DNA of 64,000 nucleotides, from contig JARVLF010000016.1 in the NCBI GenBank assembly GCA_030849465.1, positions 1,658,702 through 1,722,701 of the forward strand. Direction: 5' to 3'. Within the stretch, counting starts at the first letter, position 1. The number at the start of each line of letters is the position of its first letter. Made by a program: the position numbers and the translations under genes. Shown one piece after another: positions 20,128 through 30,501 of the stretch. The notes beneath the pieces are model-generated. The model did no database searches and was not told where the DNA came from. It saw only the letters and a list, made by a program, of their open reading frames with translations. The stretch is from Moesziomyces globuligerus. Taxonomy: Eukaryota; Basidiomycota; Ustilaginomycetes; Ustilaginales; Ustilaginaceae.

Positions 20128-22644
20128 CTACTTTTCCGTGAGCTCGATCTCCTCGGCCGGCCTGGCAGCAGGGACGGGTTGAGCGAGCACGGGCTGGGCG
20201 GCGACGGGCTGGCTAAAGTGGCTGCGGAGCTGGTCGTCGGCGAGCCTGTGCACCTCGCGACCGACGGCCTTGGTGACGCTGACGAGCGGGCCCGAGAGGT
20301 TGAGGCGCCAGACAATGTAGGCGGAAGCGATGAGCACGAGCAAAAACGCAAAGTAGACCGGGCTCGAGACGACGGCCATAAACTCGTTCCAACCGAGCAC
20401 CACCATGACGCCGTACATCCAGAGCGGGATCTGCGCGATCGACGAGACGGTGGATCGCTTGGCTTCGACGTACAGCGCATCCGCCTCCTTGCGGAAGCGC
20501 GCTCCGATCTCGGCCTTGCGCGCCTCGCTAAACACGCTCAGCGTCGCCGCAAAGTCAAACTCGTCCTCCTCGCCACGCTCCACCGCCGACTGCAACGCCG
20601 CATCCTCGGCGCTCGACGAGAGGTCGATCGCCAGCGTCGCGTCCTGCGGCTCGATGCGCGCGTACAGCGGGATCAGCGCCAGCGTCTCGTCGCGCGCCTT
20701 GCGGAACGCACCGTCAATGTCGTCCTCGGGCTTCCACACGCGTGGCACGCCCGCCTCGTCGTACCGGAACCGTTCCTCGAAGCAGTTGCGCAGCTTGGCC
20801 GCCAGCACGCTATCCGCCGTCTGCTCGTCGACCTTGGCGCGCAGGCTCAGCCAGCTCTTGCGCCGCAGCGCCGCCAGCGCCGCGCTCGTCTCGTCGTCGG
20901 TGCAGTTGAAGCTCTTGGCCTTGCGCGCGTACGTCGCCTCGGCCTGCTCGAGCGTCGAGCGGAAGGCGCGCAGCACCGCATCCCACATGTCGGCGCGCGG
21001 CGCGTTGAGCGCCAGCTCCACCGGCTCCGCAATGTTGCGCTTGAACGTCCGCTCGATCTGCGCCACCATCTTCTTGGTCTCCTCGACGCGCATCGTGTCC
21101 GAGATCGTCTCGATCTCCGCCTCGAGCTGCGCCACCTCCTCGTCCACCGTCCAGTCCGTCTCGGCCAGCAGCACCGCCTGCGCCGCCGCCGTAAACTGCG
21201 CCATCGCGGAGCGCTTCTCGCTGCCGACGACGAGGCCAAAGTCGTAGTTGAGCTCGGTGCGCATGCGCTCGAGCACGTTGCGCTTGAACGCCTGCAGCAT
21301 GTGGCGGTGCAGGTTCTTGAGCTGGCCCAGGAAGAAGGGCGAGAGCGAGGCGTTGAGCTTGTCGAGCAGATCGACGCGCTTGCGCTTGTACACGTCCTGG
21401 TGGTAGCGGCTCGCGTCGCGGTCGAACTGCGCGAGCGCCGTCGAGCGGTGCAGCGCCATGTCGGCGCCGAGCGTGTCGAGGATGGAGCCGCCGTCGATGT
21501 GCTTGCGGAAGTCCTTGATGCTGGTGGCAAAGGTGGCAAAGGCGGCGTTGGCGATCTCGTCGCAGCGGAACTGGGCGAGGAGCTCCTGCTGGGTGGGGAG
21601 GTCGAGGTCCTTGTTGGTCATCACCTGCTGCCAGATGGACTCGAGGTAGTGCGGCAGGCCGTCGGCGGGGATGCGCTTGTGGTACTCGGTCTTGAAGACA
21701 AAGTTGGCGTCCTTGGGGTCGACGAAGCGCGTGCGAAGCGCGTCGACGGCGCGATCGAACTCGGCGGGCTGGAGGATCTTGTGCGGGAGCGTGGTGAACA
21801 TGAAGTCGAAGAAGTCGGTGATTTGGGAAGCCTCGAGGCCTTCGGGCTTGGCGAGCGAGAGCCAGATCTTGGTGAGGTCGGCCATGATGGTGGCCGAGAG
21901 GTTCTCGAGCGGCGTGACGCCGATGTGGTCGCGGATGACAAAGAGGAGGAGCGTCTTGTCCTTTGCGCCAGCGGTCTTTGCCTTGCTGGCCTGGAAGAGG
22001 CCGAGGTTGACCTCGAATACGGTCTTGAGGAGGCCCATGTTGGCGCCCTGGTAGAGGCCGACCTGGTGTTCCCAGAGGTTGACGATGAGGACCTCGGCGG
22101 AGGCCATGGAGAAGAGCGCCGACTTGCGCTCAAAGTCCTGGTCCTCGCCGCGCTCGCGACCGTCGGTGCCCTCGACGTCCATGACGAGCACGTTCATCTT
22201 GAGGCCCTTGCACATCCAGATGCCCTTTGTGGTCTGCTGGCGGGCGGATTCGCTCATGACGTCAAAGTTGGTGCCAAAGAGCTTGTTGAGCAGCGTCGAC
22301 TTGCCCGTCGACTGCGAGCCGAGCACGGCGCAGAGGTCGTAGCCGAAACCCGCATCGGCGAGACCCCACCTTTGGAGGCTGGGGGCGAACTCGGCGCTGT
22401 TGTACTCTTGGTTCTCGTCGATGAGCTGCATTCGTCCGGCGGCGTTGCTTGCGTGCGCGGGCGCGAGTGCGTTGGAATATGCGGCGACCGGGGCTGCGAC
22501 ATGGGAGGCTGCACCGTTGGGAGCGCTGGCGGTGGCGGTGATGGGATCGTGCTTGAGTGCGTCGAGTTGCTGGGCGTGTGCGTGTTGGAGCTCGTGCTCG
22601 GACTGGGCGAGGAGCCGCTTGGCGTTGTCGACGTTGAGTTCCAT
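20128..22644 (-). CDS. SEY1: Sey1/RHD3 dynamin-like GTPase for ER membrane fusion
   Basis: 838-residue homologue of yeast Sey1 and plant RHD3, functional counterpart of atlastin, which fuses ER tubules homotypically. GTPase motifs are complete: P-loop GSQSTGKS (109-116), switch/G3 DVEG (156-159) and RD (238-239). A long helical middle domain follows. Residues 739-780 form the hydrophobic hairpin, with a short acidic/Pro tail (781-838) facing the cytosol. The first 75 residues are an Ala-rich extension. The start at 22644 is the first ATG of the frame, and the length is normal. Confidence 0.96.
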   Translation of the reverse strand: MELNVDNAKRLLAQSEHELQHAHAQQLDALKHDPITATASAPNGAASHVAAPVAAYSNALAPAHASNAAGRMQLIDENQEYNSAEFAPSLQRWGLADAGFGYDLCAVLGSQSTGKSTLLNKLFGTNFDVMSESARQQTTKGIWMCKGLKMNVLVMDVEGTDGRERGEDQDFERKSALFSMASAEVLIVNLWEHQVGLYQGANMGLLKTVFEVNLGLFQASKAKTAGAKDKTLLLFVIRDHIGVTPLENLSATIMADLTKIWLSLAKPEGLEASQITDFFDFMFTTLPHKILQPAEFDRAVDALRTRFVDPKDANFVFKTEYHKRIPADGLPHYLESIWQQVMTNKDLDLPTQQELLAQFRCDEIANAAFATFATSIKDFRKHIDGGSILDTLGADMALHRSTALAQFDRDASRYHQDVYKRKRVDLLDKLNASLSPFFLGQLKNLHRHMLQAFKRNVLERMRTELNYDFGLVVGSEKRSAMAQFTAAAQAVLLAETDWTVDEEVAQLEAEIETISDTMRVEETKKMVAQIERTFKRNIAEPVELALNAPRADMWDAVLRAFRSTLEQAEATYARKAKSFNCTDDETSAALAALRRKSWLSLRAKVDEQTADSVLAAKLRNCFEERFRYDEAGVPRVWKPEDDIDGAFRKARDETLALIPLYARIEPQDATLAIDLSSSAEDAALQSAVERGEEDEFDFAATLSVFSEARKAEIGARFRKEADALYVEAKRSTVSSIAQIPLWMYGVMVVLGWNEFMAVVSSPVYFAFLLVLIASAYIVWRLNLSGPLVSVTKAVGREVHRLADDQLRSHFSQPVAAQPVLAQPVPAARPAEEIELTEK

Positions 22645-23911
22645 GGTGGCGGCAAGCGCTTGTGCAGTTCCTGTCTACGGATTCCGATCGGCGAGGGTGG
22701 TTGGAAAGCGAAGCGGAGCGGACGAGATGGCACTGCAATGGAAGGCCCGAAGACAGCGAAAGAGCACGAGGGGCGTGGCGTGGCTCTCGATGGTGGTTGG
22801 GTCTCGACCGACCGAGAGCGGATGGGCCGAGCGACGGCGTGGGTGCAGCATGCAATCTCACCGGCGTCACCCCGATCGGGCCCTCTCCGCATTCACACTC
22901 TCGCACTCTCACAACTCTCACACTCTCACACGTCACACTCCACTCGGCTCGCTCCCGACGCACGCACGCACGCACAACACGCACCACACGCCGCCACAAG
23001 GTGTTGTTCTTTTTGCAGATTCGATGATCAATTTGGGAGACAACATGTACGATCGTCGTATCGCACATCTTGAACCTAATTCCCATCACGTCCGGTCTCG
23101 ACTGCCGCCAGCGTCCTTGATCATCCAGCGTGACTCTGCTTCGGAAGTCCGCTCCGCTCTCAGGCCGAATCCACAGCACTGCCATCTGATTGGCACAAAT
23201 ATCTCTCGGAATGGAAGCAGGCGCCACCCAAGGATGCAGAGCTCGTCGTAGCGAGGCGTTCCGGTCAGCAACGGCGCTCATGCCGCGTCGCTAGCGTGAG
23301 AAACCGTCACGCTTCCATGGATCGCCAGCAGCTGATTGGACTTGAATTCGCAACATGGCAGGTCCAGAGCATGAAAGGTGCTTCGCGAGCGAACTTTCGG
23401 CGCGGAAGCATCCACTCGCCTCTCGTGCCTGATCGAACCACCTTCGGCCTGGTCTGCAAGTCAGCCCACTGGACAGTGCAAACATCAACGGCAACACGAT
23501 CGAAAGGCACGGTTCGGTCCCTCCTCCTCCCTGCCTCTGCACCACATTGCAGAACGAACCGCACCGAGTACATCGCATACGTACGCAGCTCGGCTTGATC
23601 GACAATCTCATTCGCTTTCGCAACTCGTTCGCTTTCGAGCCACACAGCGCCTAGCAACGCTTTCTCGCTCCGTTCGCCTCGTCCCGCAGCGACCCAGATC
23701 AAAAGTTTGGCTCCCCGTTCGACCTATATAAGCATCCTCCCACCCGTATCGCCGAGACCATTCGAGATGACGGACGACACTCCTGCCGACAAACATACAG
23801 AGGAGACTCGAGGCTTCCTACAAGTCAGGGTATATCCGGATCTGTCATCCGTGCAACAAGCCACCCCGGAAGCGGTCGAGGAGCAAGCCAAGGTGCTTCG
23901 ATACCAGAGCA
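22645..23911. other. Divergent intergenic region, SEY1 / secreted protein
   Basis: Shared upstream space of SEY1 and the Cys-rich secreted protein. It contains CTCACA and CGCA simple repeats at about 22900-22990 and a TATA box on the right side. No convincing gene apart from the small upstream ORF listed separately. Confidence 0.5.
23725..23732 (+). promoter_or_regulatory. TATA box upstream of the secreted-protein gene
   Basis: TATATAAG, 42 bp before an upstream ATG (23767) and about 187 bp before the signal-peptide ATG (23912). Confidence 0.6.
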
Positions 23912-24045
23912 ATGCGGATGCCGAACGTCTTGTTGATGGCCATTGGGCTCTGCTGGTCCCTAGGATCGGTGTTTGGGTCTGGCAACGATACCGGATCGAG
24001 CGAGCAACCCAGCAGGCTCTTCAAGCTGTTTCTGACCATGTCTGA
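23767..24045 (+). other. Upstream ORF (92 codons) overlapping the secreted-protein ORF
   Basis: First ATG after the TATA box. It opens an acidic-to-basic 92-residue frame starting MTDDTPADK with no recognisable domain. It overlaps the start of the secreted-protein frame by 134 nt in another frame. I looked for an intron that would join the two frames and found no canonical pair. It may be a regulatory uORF, an overlapping gene, or chance. Confidence 0.25.
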
Positions 24046-24622
24046 CGCCTCGGACGATGCGCCCATGCCTACGCCTTTCTTCTTCGACATCTTGACCAAG
24101 GATGGCTGGTTCTACTCGGATGCGCTGCTCGAGGACGGCGGATTCCCCGAGAGCACGGATGGGAGGCGCATGACTCGGCGTCAGAGCGGTCGCCCTCCGC
24201 ACAGCGGTCCTCACCACTGCAACAGCGCAGCCGGATGTCTCTGGGCCGACGAAGACACGCTGCTCGACTATGTCGGTGCTGCGCACGAGCAATCGTGCTA
24301 CGAATTCGTCTCGTGGAACATCCAACGCACCAAGAACGAATGCATCCATCCAAACACCGAGTTCCCCGGTCGAAGAAGCCTCGCCCCCGCAGAGCCCTTT
24401 GTCCCGGAAGCTGTGCCGCAACACGTGCCCGGAGCGCTCGAGGCTCGCGATGGCTACTTGAACTGCATCGGCGCGTGCGAGGCCATCGGACGGGTCAACT
24501 GCCCTCAAGCGTTCAAGTCGATCGCCATCCTGGCCATGAAGTGGACTTGCTACCAGATGTGCCAGAACATGCACAGAAGCGGCCTCTCGTATCAGCAGAG
24601 GAAGTGCCATGCTAGGCAGTAA
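23912..24622 (+). CDS. Small secreted Cys-rich protein, candidate effector
   Basis: 236 residues with a clear signal peptide: MRMPNV, then a hydrophobic core, then a small-residue stretch ending SVFGSG, giving cleavage near residue 22-24. No transmembrane segment follows. The mature part has ten cysteines, seven of them in the C-terminal 110 residues, in spacings such as NCIGAC and TCYQMC. This pattern fits disulphide-stabilised secreted proteins of smuts. I recognise no catalytic domain. A neutral reading is 'secreted protein of unknown function'; effector status is inference from secretion, size and Cys content. Confidence 0.75.
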   Translation: MRMPNVLLMAIGLCWSLGSVFGSGNDTGSSEQPSRLFKLFLTMSDASDDAPMPTPFFFDILTKDGWFYSDALLEDGGFPESTDGRRMTRRQSGRPPHSGPHHCNSAAGCLWADEDTLLDYVGAAHEQSCYEFVSWNIQRTKNECIHPNTEFPGRRSLAPAEPFVPEAVPQHVPGALEARDGYLNCIGACEAIGRVNCPQAFKSIAILAMKWTCYQMCQNMHRSGLSYQQRKCHARQ

Positions 24623-25985
24623 GCCCACCAGTCGGCTCGCTTCAGCCCTACGAGGCCACTCGAACGTCGCCCGCGTCATGTCCTCTGACGGACGCTCCAT
24701 GGCTGCCTCGGACGTTCAGCAATGCCACCATTCGATGTGTCCTGGTTTACAGTGCCAGTCTCCGTACCAAGTGCAGTTCGAGCAAGGCTTTGCTCGGCGC
24801 TTTTGGACTGCCGGCACAGCTCATCGTTGCGTCCGTCAGAAGCGCCGGGTGATCCGATGGAAAGCATCATTCTTTTGGATGCTCGGCTTGAGCGTGTCAA
24901 ATCGGATTTGCCGAGTGCCAGACATCGCCGCTCGAGCCTAGCTCGGTCTCGAAAAAGCACAGCACTGTCAGATCTCGAAATGCTTGCGGTAGGAAATTGG
25001 ATCGAAAGTCGCTCAGTGTGCGGTTTGTATTCGCGAGTACAAATGGATTCAAAGGGCAGAGAACAACACAAAGCGCGGCGTGCTTCGTCCGGCAAGCGCG
25101 AGCCACAGGGCCGGTGACCAGGCTCTGATCTGCTGTGCGTCGTCGCTACCTGGGCCTGTGCGGCAGAAGCGTGGGTCAAAGCGACCACCAGTGCAAGTGA
25201 GCTGCGCTGAGAACGCGATGTGGAGCCAAACATGAAACACGCAGCTGCCAGTGTGCGCTTGCCTGGCTGCGAGTGAGCGTGGCATGGCGGCTTGGCTCTT
25301 TCCGACACTTTCTTCCAAATTCGCAGGCGCCCCGACAAAGGAAGATTCAGATCACCTGGCTCGTCGGCCGCGTTGCCTGCCTGGAGCCTGCACAGCAAGC
25401 ACAGCGAAGCAGAGCGCCCAAACCCAAGTCATGCGACCCGCCCTGGAAGCGCTTCTTCTCGGCACACAAGCTCAGCTCAGCTCCGTCCCCACCCAGGCTG
25501 CAGCGGATGGCTTGTCCAAGCAAGAAAAAGGACAAGCTCATGCTCATGCTCATGCTCAAGCTCAAGCTCGATGAGGGCGCTGGGACGAGGTCCCGATGAA
25601 CGCACACAAGGCGTGGGAGAGTGACGAATGACGAGTGACGAGAGGCAGAAATGAGCCAGGCAAAGAGCCACAAGACCGCGAGTCGTCATTGGTCGGCCGG
25701 ACCGACTGTGTTGCAGAGCCGCCGCGCAGAGCAACGCAGAGCGACGCAGAGCAACGCAGAGCCAGCGCCCTGCTTCCTCCACCCAAACGCACGCTCCACC
25801 CACCATCCCAAGTCTGCCACCACCACCACCATCTTGATTCTTTTCCCGGTTGCAGCCTCTCGCGCCTTCGTCTTTGGCTCTCCCTTCGTTTTTCTTCTCT
25901 TCTCACTCGCCTCGCCTTATCCTAACTTTGGTCCCCCCGCCCTTGCAGATTCGGCCTCGGCTCTTGCCTGTTTCTTCTCTCCAAA
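24623..25985. other. 1.36 kb intergenic region with short repeats
   Basis: No supported gene; the longest ORF (minus, 24676-25398) has no recognisable domain. It holds a CTCATG/CTCAAG hexamer repeat at about 25537-25572 and a CGCAGAGCRA decamer repeat at about 25723-25765. A branch-point-like CTAAC at 25923-25927 followed by TTGCAG at 25943-25948 resembles a 3' splice site in the 5' UTR of the next gene, but no good donor was found. Confidence 0.5.
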
Positions 25986-27508
25986 ATGTCCGCAGTCACC
26001 GCTAGCACCGCCGCTGCTTCTCCAACGCCGCCAGCTCGTCGTCCGCCGTCGCGCCCGCCGCCGGCAATGCGCAAGCACCCAAGCCCGCCGTCCAGCCCTC
26101 CGAGGTGGGCTGGCTCTTTGTCACGCAGTACTACACCTTCCTCAACCAGAACCCGGGCCGCCTCCACTGCTTCTTCACCAAAAAGTCGACCATGATCCAC
26201 GGCACCGAGCAGGAGGACTCGTCGCCCTGCTTCGGCCAGCAGCAGATCCACGACAAGATCACCAGCCTCGACTTCCACGACGCAAAGGTCTTTGTCTCCA
26301 ACGTCGACACCCAGAGCTCCGCCTCGGGCGGCATCCTCGTCCAGGTGCTCGGCGAACTCTCCAACAACGGCGCCGCCTGGCGCAAGTTTGCCCAGACCTT
26401 CTTCCTCGCCGAACAGCCCAACGGCTACTTTGTGCTCAACGACATCTTCCGCTACCTCAAGGACGACGACGAGATCGAGGCAGAGGCAGAGGCCGTCGAC
26501 GAGGCGCTCCAGGCAGAGATCGACCAGGCCGACAAGGACGGCGTCGTCGTCCCCCACCAGCTCGAGATCAACAACATCACCAGCGCCAACGCCATCCCCC
26601 ACCTCCCCGCCCCCGCCTCCAAGGCCATCGAATCCACCCCGGAGCCCGAAGCCAAGTCGTCCGCCGCTGCCGCCGCCCCCGCCGCTGCCGCCGCCCCCGC
26701 CGCCGCCGAGTCCGAGTCCGAGGCCAAGCCTGCTGCGCCCGCTGCCGTCGACGAGGCCGTGGCCACCTCGAGCGCTGCCGAGCCCACGCCCGCCGCCGCC
26801 GACGAGGTGGGCGTCGACAAGAAGGTGACCGCCGTCGAGGCCGAGGCGGCTCCTGCTGCGCCCAAGGGCGTTCGGGACGCTGCTGCCGCTGGCGCCGCGA
26901 CTGGCGCTGCTGCTGCTGCTGCGACGGCTGCGCCTGCTGCGGCCGCTCCCGCTGCCGCCGCGCCTGCGCAGCCCTCGGGCCCGCCGAAGCCCAAGACGTG
27001 GGCGACGCTCGCGGCGTCGGACGTGACGCGCTGGGGCTCCAACGTCTCGACCGAGGCCAAGGGGGTGTCGTCGTCGCGAGCCGCGCCCGCGGCTGCGGCT
27101 GCGGCGGCCAAGCCGACGTCCAAGCCCGCCTCGAACGGCGCGGGTGCGGGTGCGGCGGCGGCGACGGGCTCGGCGTCGGTGTACATCAAGAACGTCGTCG
27201 CCGAGCACGTGAGCGAGGCGGCGCTGCGCCAGGCGCTCGAGGCGTTCGGCGCGCTCAAGGAGGTGCAGCTCAACGCCGCGCGCTCGTGCGCTTTCGCCGA
27301 GTTCGCCAACGTCGACGCGGCGCGCAAGGCGGCGGCCAGGGGCTCGCTCGCCGTCGGTAACAACGGCTGGAACGTCGCCGTCGAGGAGCGCAGGAAGCAG
27401 GCGCCCTCCGCGCCCGGCGCTCGCGGCGGTAGGGGCGCCGCTCGCGGTGCCGCCGGTGCCGGCCGTGGCGGCGTTGCAAGGGGCGGCGCAAGGGCCTCTG
27501 CCAACTAA
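25986..27508 (+). CDS. G3BP/Nxt3-like NTF2 + RRM + RGG protein, frame break near start
   Basis: About 505 residues with G3BP architecture. An NTF2-like domain (from EVGWLFVTQYYTFL at 26102 to about 26465) is followed by an Ala/Glu-rich linker (about 26500-26990), an RRM (SVYIKNVV at about 27177 to 27400) and a Gly/Arg tail. G3BP-type proteins organise stress granules and work with the Ubp3 deubiquitinase in yeasts. The main frame is open only from 26006 and has no ATG before the NTF2 domain. The ATG at 25986 lies in another frame. Adding one base near 26019-26021 would join the two into a smooth Ala/Ser-rich N-terminus, so a one-base deletion or an unrecognised splice is likely. Confidence 0.8.
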
Positions 27509-27662
27509 ACCTCCTCAAGCCTAGCTGGCTCGAGACCACATTCGATCCCTCCACCCTATCCATCCTGATCGCTCACTCACACACATTCAGGATGCTTTGT
27601 TGAAAAAAAACTCATTCGCACGCTACGCGCGGGGGGTCACGGTGTGTGGAAGGTTGAAGTTT

Positions 27663-28739
27663 CTAGAGCTTGGACTTTGTCTTGTTCTGGTTGACGGTGA
27701 AGGGGAGGACGAGGGCGGTTTGGCGAGCGATGGCCAAGATCCAGGAGCGTTTCTCCTTGGGTTCTGGGGCGGCGTTTAGGAAGAGGTGCTGGTCTGCTGG
27801 GTGGGACCAGAGTTCGGTGTCTGATTCGTGTTGACCGTTGAGCATGAAGCGACCCTTTGAGAGGGTAGCTGTGCGGGCTAGGGATTTGGGGATGGGGCGT
27901 TTGAATTCGACGGTGAGGTGGAGCGTAGGGTACCAATGGGCGTCGTGGTGACCGGGGAGCATCATGGGTGGGGAGAGGAACATGTCTGCGAAGAAGGGGA
28001 TCAGGTTATCCGCACTAGCGATTCGACCTGTCTGCACCTGATCCGCAGCAAGCACAGGCTGGGGTTGTGGGGTGAGTTCGTAGTACGCTCCTGCCGTGAG
28101 CATATTGGTGGTAGCCGTGGCCTTCATGTGACGAGGATCGGTGGCGAGGGTGATCATCTGGCCGAATGCAAACGTCTTGCCACTCTCGGCCTTGTTGCCA
28201 AACGGACGTGGTTGGTTGCACTGTTCAGGCGGACTGAGTGGGAACTCGGGTGCCCACTGACTCTTGTGCGTGATCGTATAACCGTTCTTGGCCGGATCGT
28301 GCTGCTGCTTCTCCGACAGGCCCTCGACGCGCATCCGTTCGGCCGCCAGCCTCTGCGTGGCGAAGTCCGTCATGAGCACCTGCGTCGTGATGCGCATCAC
28401 GTCGTCCTGGAACAGATCCGCCTGCAGGTTGCTCAGGCTCTTGCCGCGCTTGAGCACGCGGATGCGCACCTCGTACTCGGTCCACGTCACCGCCTGGATA
28501 TACGTCGCCGAGAGCAGCAGAGGATCGAGGTGAGCAACGCCCTTGATGTTGGTCGCGCCGAGCTCGGGCGTGCGCATAAACGCCAGCACGGCGTTGAGGA
28601 TGAGCGAGAGCGAGTAGCCGCCGTTGGGCACCGAGCCGATGCACCACGTCGTATCGATCGACCCGCGATACGTCGCCGCCGAGCCACCGATGCTCGCCTC
28701 GTCCAGATGCGAGACCACGGCGCTCTGTAAGCCAGGCAT
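27663..28739 (-). CDS. Acyl-CoA thioesterase-like protein (double hotdog fold)
   Basis: 358 residues resembling the thioesterase-like/TesB family, which hydrolyses acyl-CoAs in peroxisomes or cytosol. Signs are the N-terminal hotdog with WCIGSVPNGGYSLSLILNA near residue 35 and HLDPLLLSATYIQAV near residue 75, and a second half with WYPTLHLTVEFKRPIP near residue 285. The frame is open to 28826, giving a 29-residue extension; MPGLQSAV at 28739 is the more family-like start. The C-terminus TKSKL resembles but does not exactly match a PTS1 signal, so peroxisomal location is only possible. Substrate is unknown. Confidence 0.75.
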   Translation of the reverse strand: MPGLQSAVVSHLDEASIGGSAATYRGSIDTTWCIGSVPNGGYSLSLILNAVLAFMRTPELGATNIKGVAHLDPLLLSATYIQAVTWTEYEVRIRVLKRGKSLSNLQADLFQDDVMRITTQVLMTDFATQRLAAERMRVEGLSEKQQHDPAKNGYTITHKSQWAPEFPLSPPEQCNQPRPFGNKAESGKTFAFGQMITLATDPRHMKATATTNMLTAGAYYELTPQPQPVLAADQVQTGRIASADNLIPFFADMFLSPPMMLPGHHDAHWYPTLHLTVEFKRPIPKSLARTATLSKGRFMLNGQHESDTELWSHPADQHLFLNAAPEPKEKRSWILAIARQTALVLPFTVNQNKTKSKL

Positions 28740-29109
28740 GGCTGCGATGGGGCGGATTTGGATGGAGGAGTGATGCGTGGCGATGTGATCGCAGCCGTCG
28801 TGGTTCGGAAGCAAGCCGAAAGCCAAGCAAAGAGCTTCCGGCTATGTTGATAAAGCGCCAAACCGTGCGCAGCGAGCGGCCCTCGGACCAGCCGACAGAG
28901 GCTCATCGGCGCGAACCCGCAATCAATAGCCGGTTCGCCTGCGCTCAAAACCTGTCTCGTTTAGCAGATCTGACATTCAGAAACAAAACTTCGGAACTCG
29001 GCGTCGGCGCTGCTGCCCGCCAAAAAAGTGTCGCCTGCCTCTCCTCGACCTCCTCGACACGTATCCATACGCCGTAGGCCTCGCAGCATCGCTTCGGTCC
29101 GCAACAAGA
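28740..29109. other. Divergent promoter region, thioesterase / RMT2
   Basis: 370 bp between divergent start codons; no TATA box or repeat recognised. Confidence 0.5.
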
Positions 29110-30490
29110 ATGGCCGCCTCCCACGCCTCTGCATCGTCGTTGAGCGCTGCGGCAGTCGATGCGGCCGCAACGCTCACCGAGATGCTGCCGCCCTCGCGCG
29201 TGGCGCGCAACCTCGAGCTCCACCTCGCCGCCGAGGCGGGCGACCTGACGCTGGTCAAGTCGCTGCTCTCGTCGTCGCCCACACCGGGAGCCGAGCACGA
29301 CGAGGGTGGCGTCGACGTGTGGTATGAGGATCCGTCGAGCGCCAACTGGTCTGCGCTCCACTTTGCTGCCGAGCAGGGCCATGCCGAGGTGGTCGAGCTG
29401 CTGCTGCGCCATGGTGCGCTGTGGAATGCGGTCGATGCCAACGGCTTCACCGCCGCCCAGGTCGCCTGGAGCTGCAACTACGAAAAGTGCTACCGTCTCA
29501 TTCTCGAGGAAGGCGTGCGCCAGACTTTGCTCCTCCATGCGCTCGGTGGACAGAGCCAAGAGGAGGACAATGAAGAGGAGGAGGAGGAGGGTGGGCCGAG
29601 CGAGGCGAAGCGCATGCGCACGGACGATGCGCACGGCACCGCCGTGACCAGCGCCGACGGGACGACGATGACGCTCAAGCCGTCGGCGAGCGACGTGGCC
29701 AACGACACGGCCAAGTACCTCTCTACGCGGCTGCGCTTCGTCGCGGATCCGCTCGGGCAGGTGCGGTGTCTGGACGAGGACGACAACATGGTCATGGCTC
29801 CGTGGGAGGCGGACATCATGGCGCTCTCGGCGCGGCTGCTGTGCGAGAACCAGCCTGCGTCGTTCAGCGTGCTCAACGTCGGCTTTGGTCTGGGCATCAT
29901 CGACACGCTCCTCCAGACCTACAAGCCGACGCGCCACGTCATCATCGAGGCGCATCCGGACGCCATCGCCTACGCAAAGCAGCTCGGCTTCCACCGCATC
30001 GCCGGCGTCGAACTCTTCGAGGGCAGGTGGGAGGACTGGATCAAAGACTCGGACGACGACGAAGACCTCGCAAAGATGGCTCAGCTCGGCTCCTTTGACG
30101 CCGTCTACTGGGACACGTACTCGCAGGACTACGCCGACATCAAACGCTTCTTTGACGCCCTACCCAACATCCTCAACGGTCCCCAGAGCAGGTTCTCCTT
30201 CTGTAAGCAATCTCCCTCCTCCCTTTCCTTTCCCTTCTCTGCAAAGATTGGTCAAGCTGACGATCAAGTTGTTTGGGTATGCAGTCCATGGACTGGGGGC
30301 GACGAATCAGTTTTTCTACGACGTGTATACGCGCATCTCGGAGCTCGACCTGCGCGAGATCGGACTGACGACGCAGTGGCACACCATGGCGCCCTCGATC
30401 CGCGAAGAGGAGTGGGAGGGCGTCAAGCAGCGCTACTGGCAGCTAGCGCGGTACTACTGTCCGCTAGCACAGCTGGATGTGTGGGATTAA
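29110..30490 (+). CDS. RMT2: Arginine N(delta)-methyltransferase 2 with ankyrin repeats
   Basis: 432 residues from two exons, 29110-30202 and 30285-30490. The 82-nt intron starts GTAAGC and ends ATGCAG, and splicing restores the family motif FSFFHGLGATNQ. Yeast Rmt2 methylates the delta-nitrogen of arginine, for example in ribosomal protein Rpl12. Residues 30-140 carry ankyrin-like repeats (WSALHFAAEQGHAEVVELLL). An acidic linker (residues 145-165) precedes the SAM-binding domain, with VLNVGFGLGIIDT near 255-268, EAHPDA near 280 and YWDTYSQDY near 335-343. The gene is convergent with MDM10, with only 11 bp between stop codons. Confidence 0.94.
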
Positions 30491-30501
30491 AGGCGGGGTT
30501 T

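Noticed and set aside
20116..23073. 985-codon plus-strand ORF
   Set aside because: Antisense shadow of SEY1 caused by high GC in third positions.
24676..25398. 240-codon minus-strand ORF
   Set aside because: Low-complexity, no domain, poor codon pattern, overlaps ORFs on the other strand.
25923..25948. 5'-UTR intron acceptor (CTAAC...TTGCAG) before the G3BP-like gene
   Set aside because: Good 3' splice-site look, but no consensus donor upstream, and it would not fix the frame problem.
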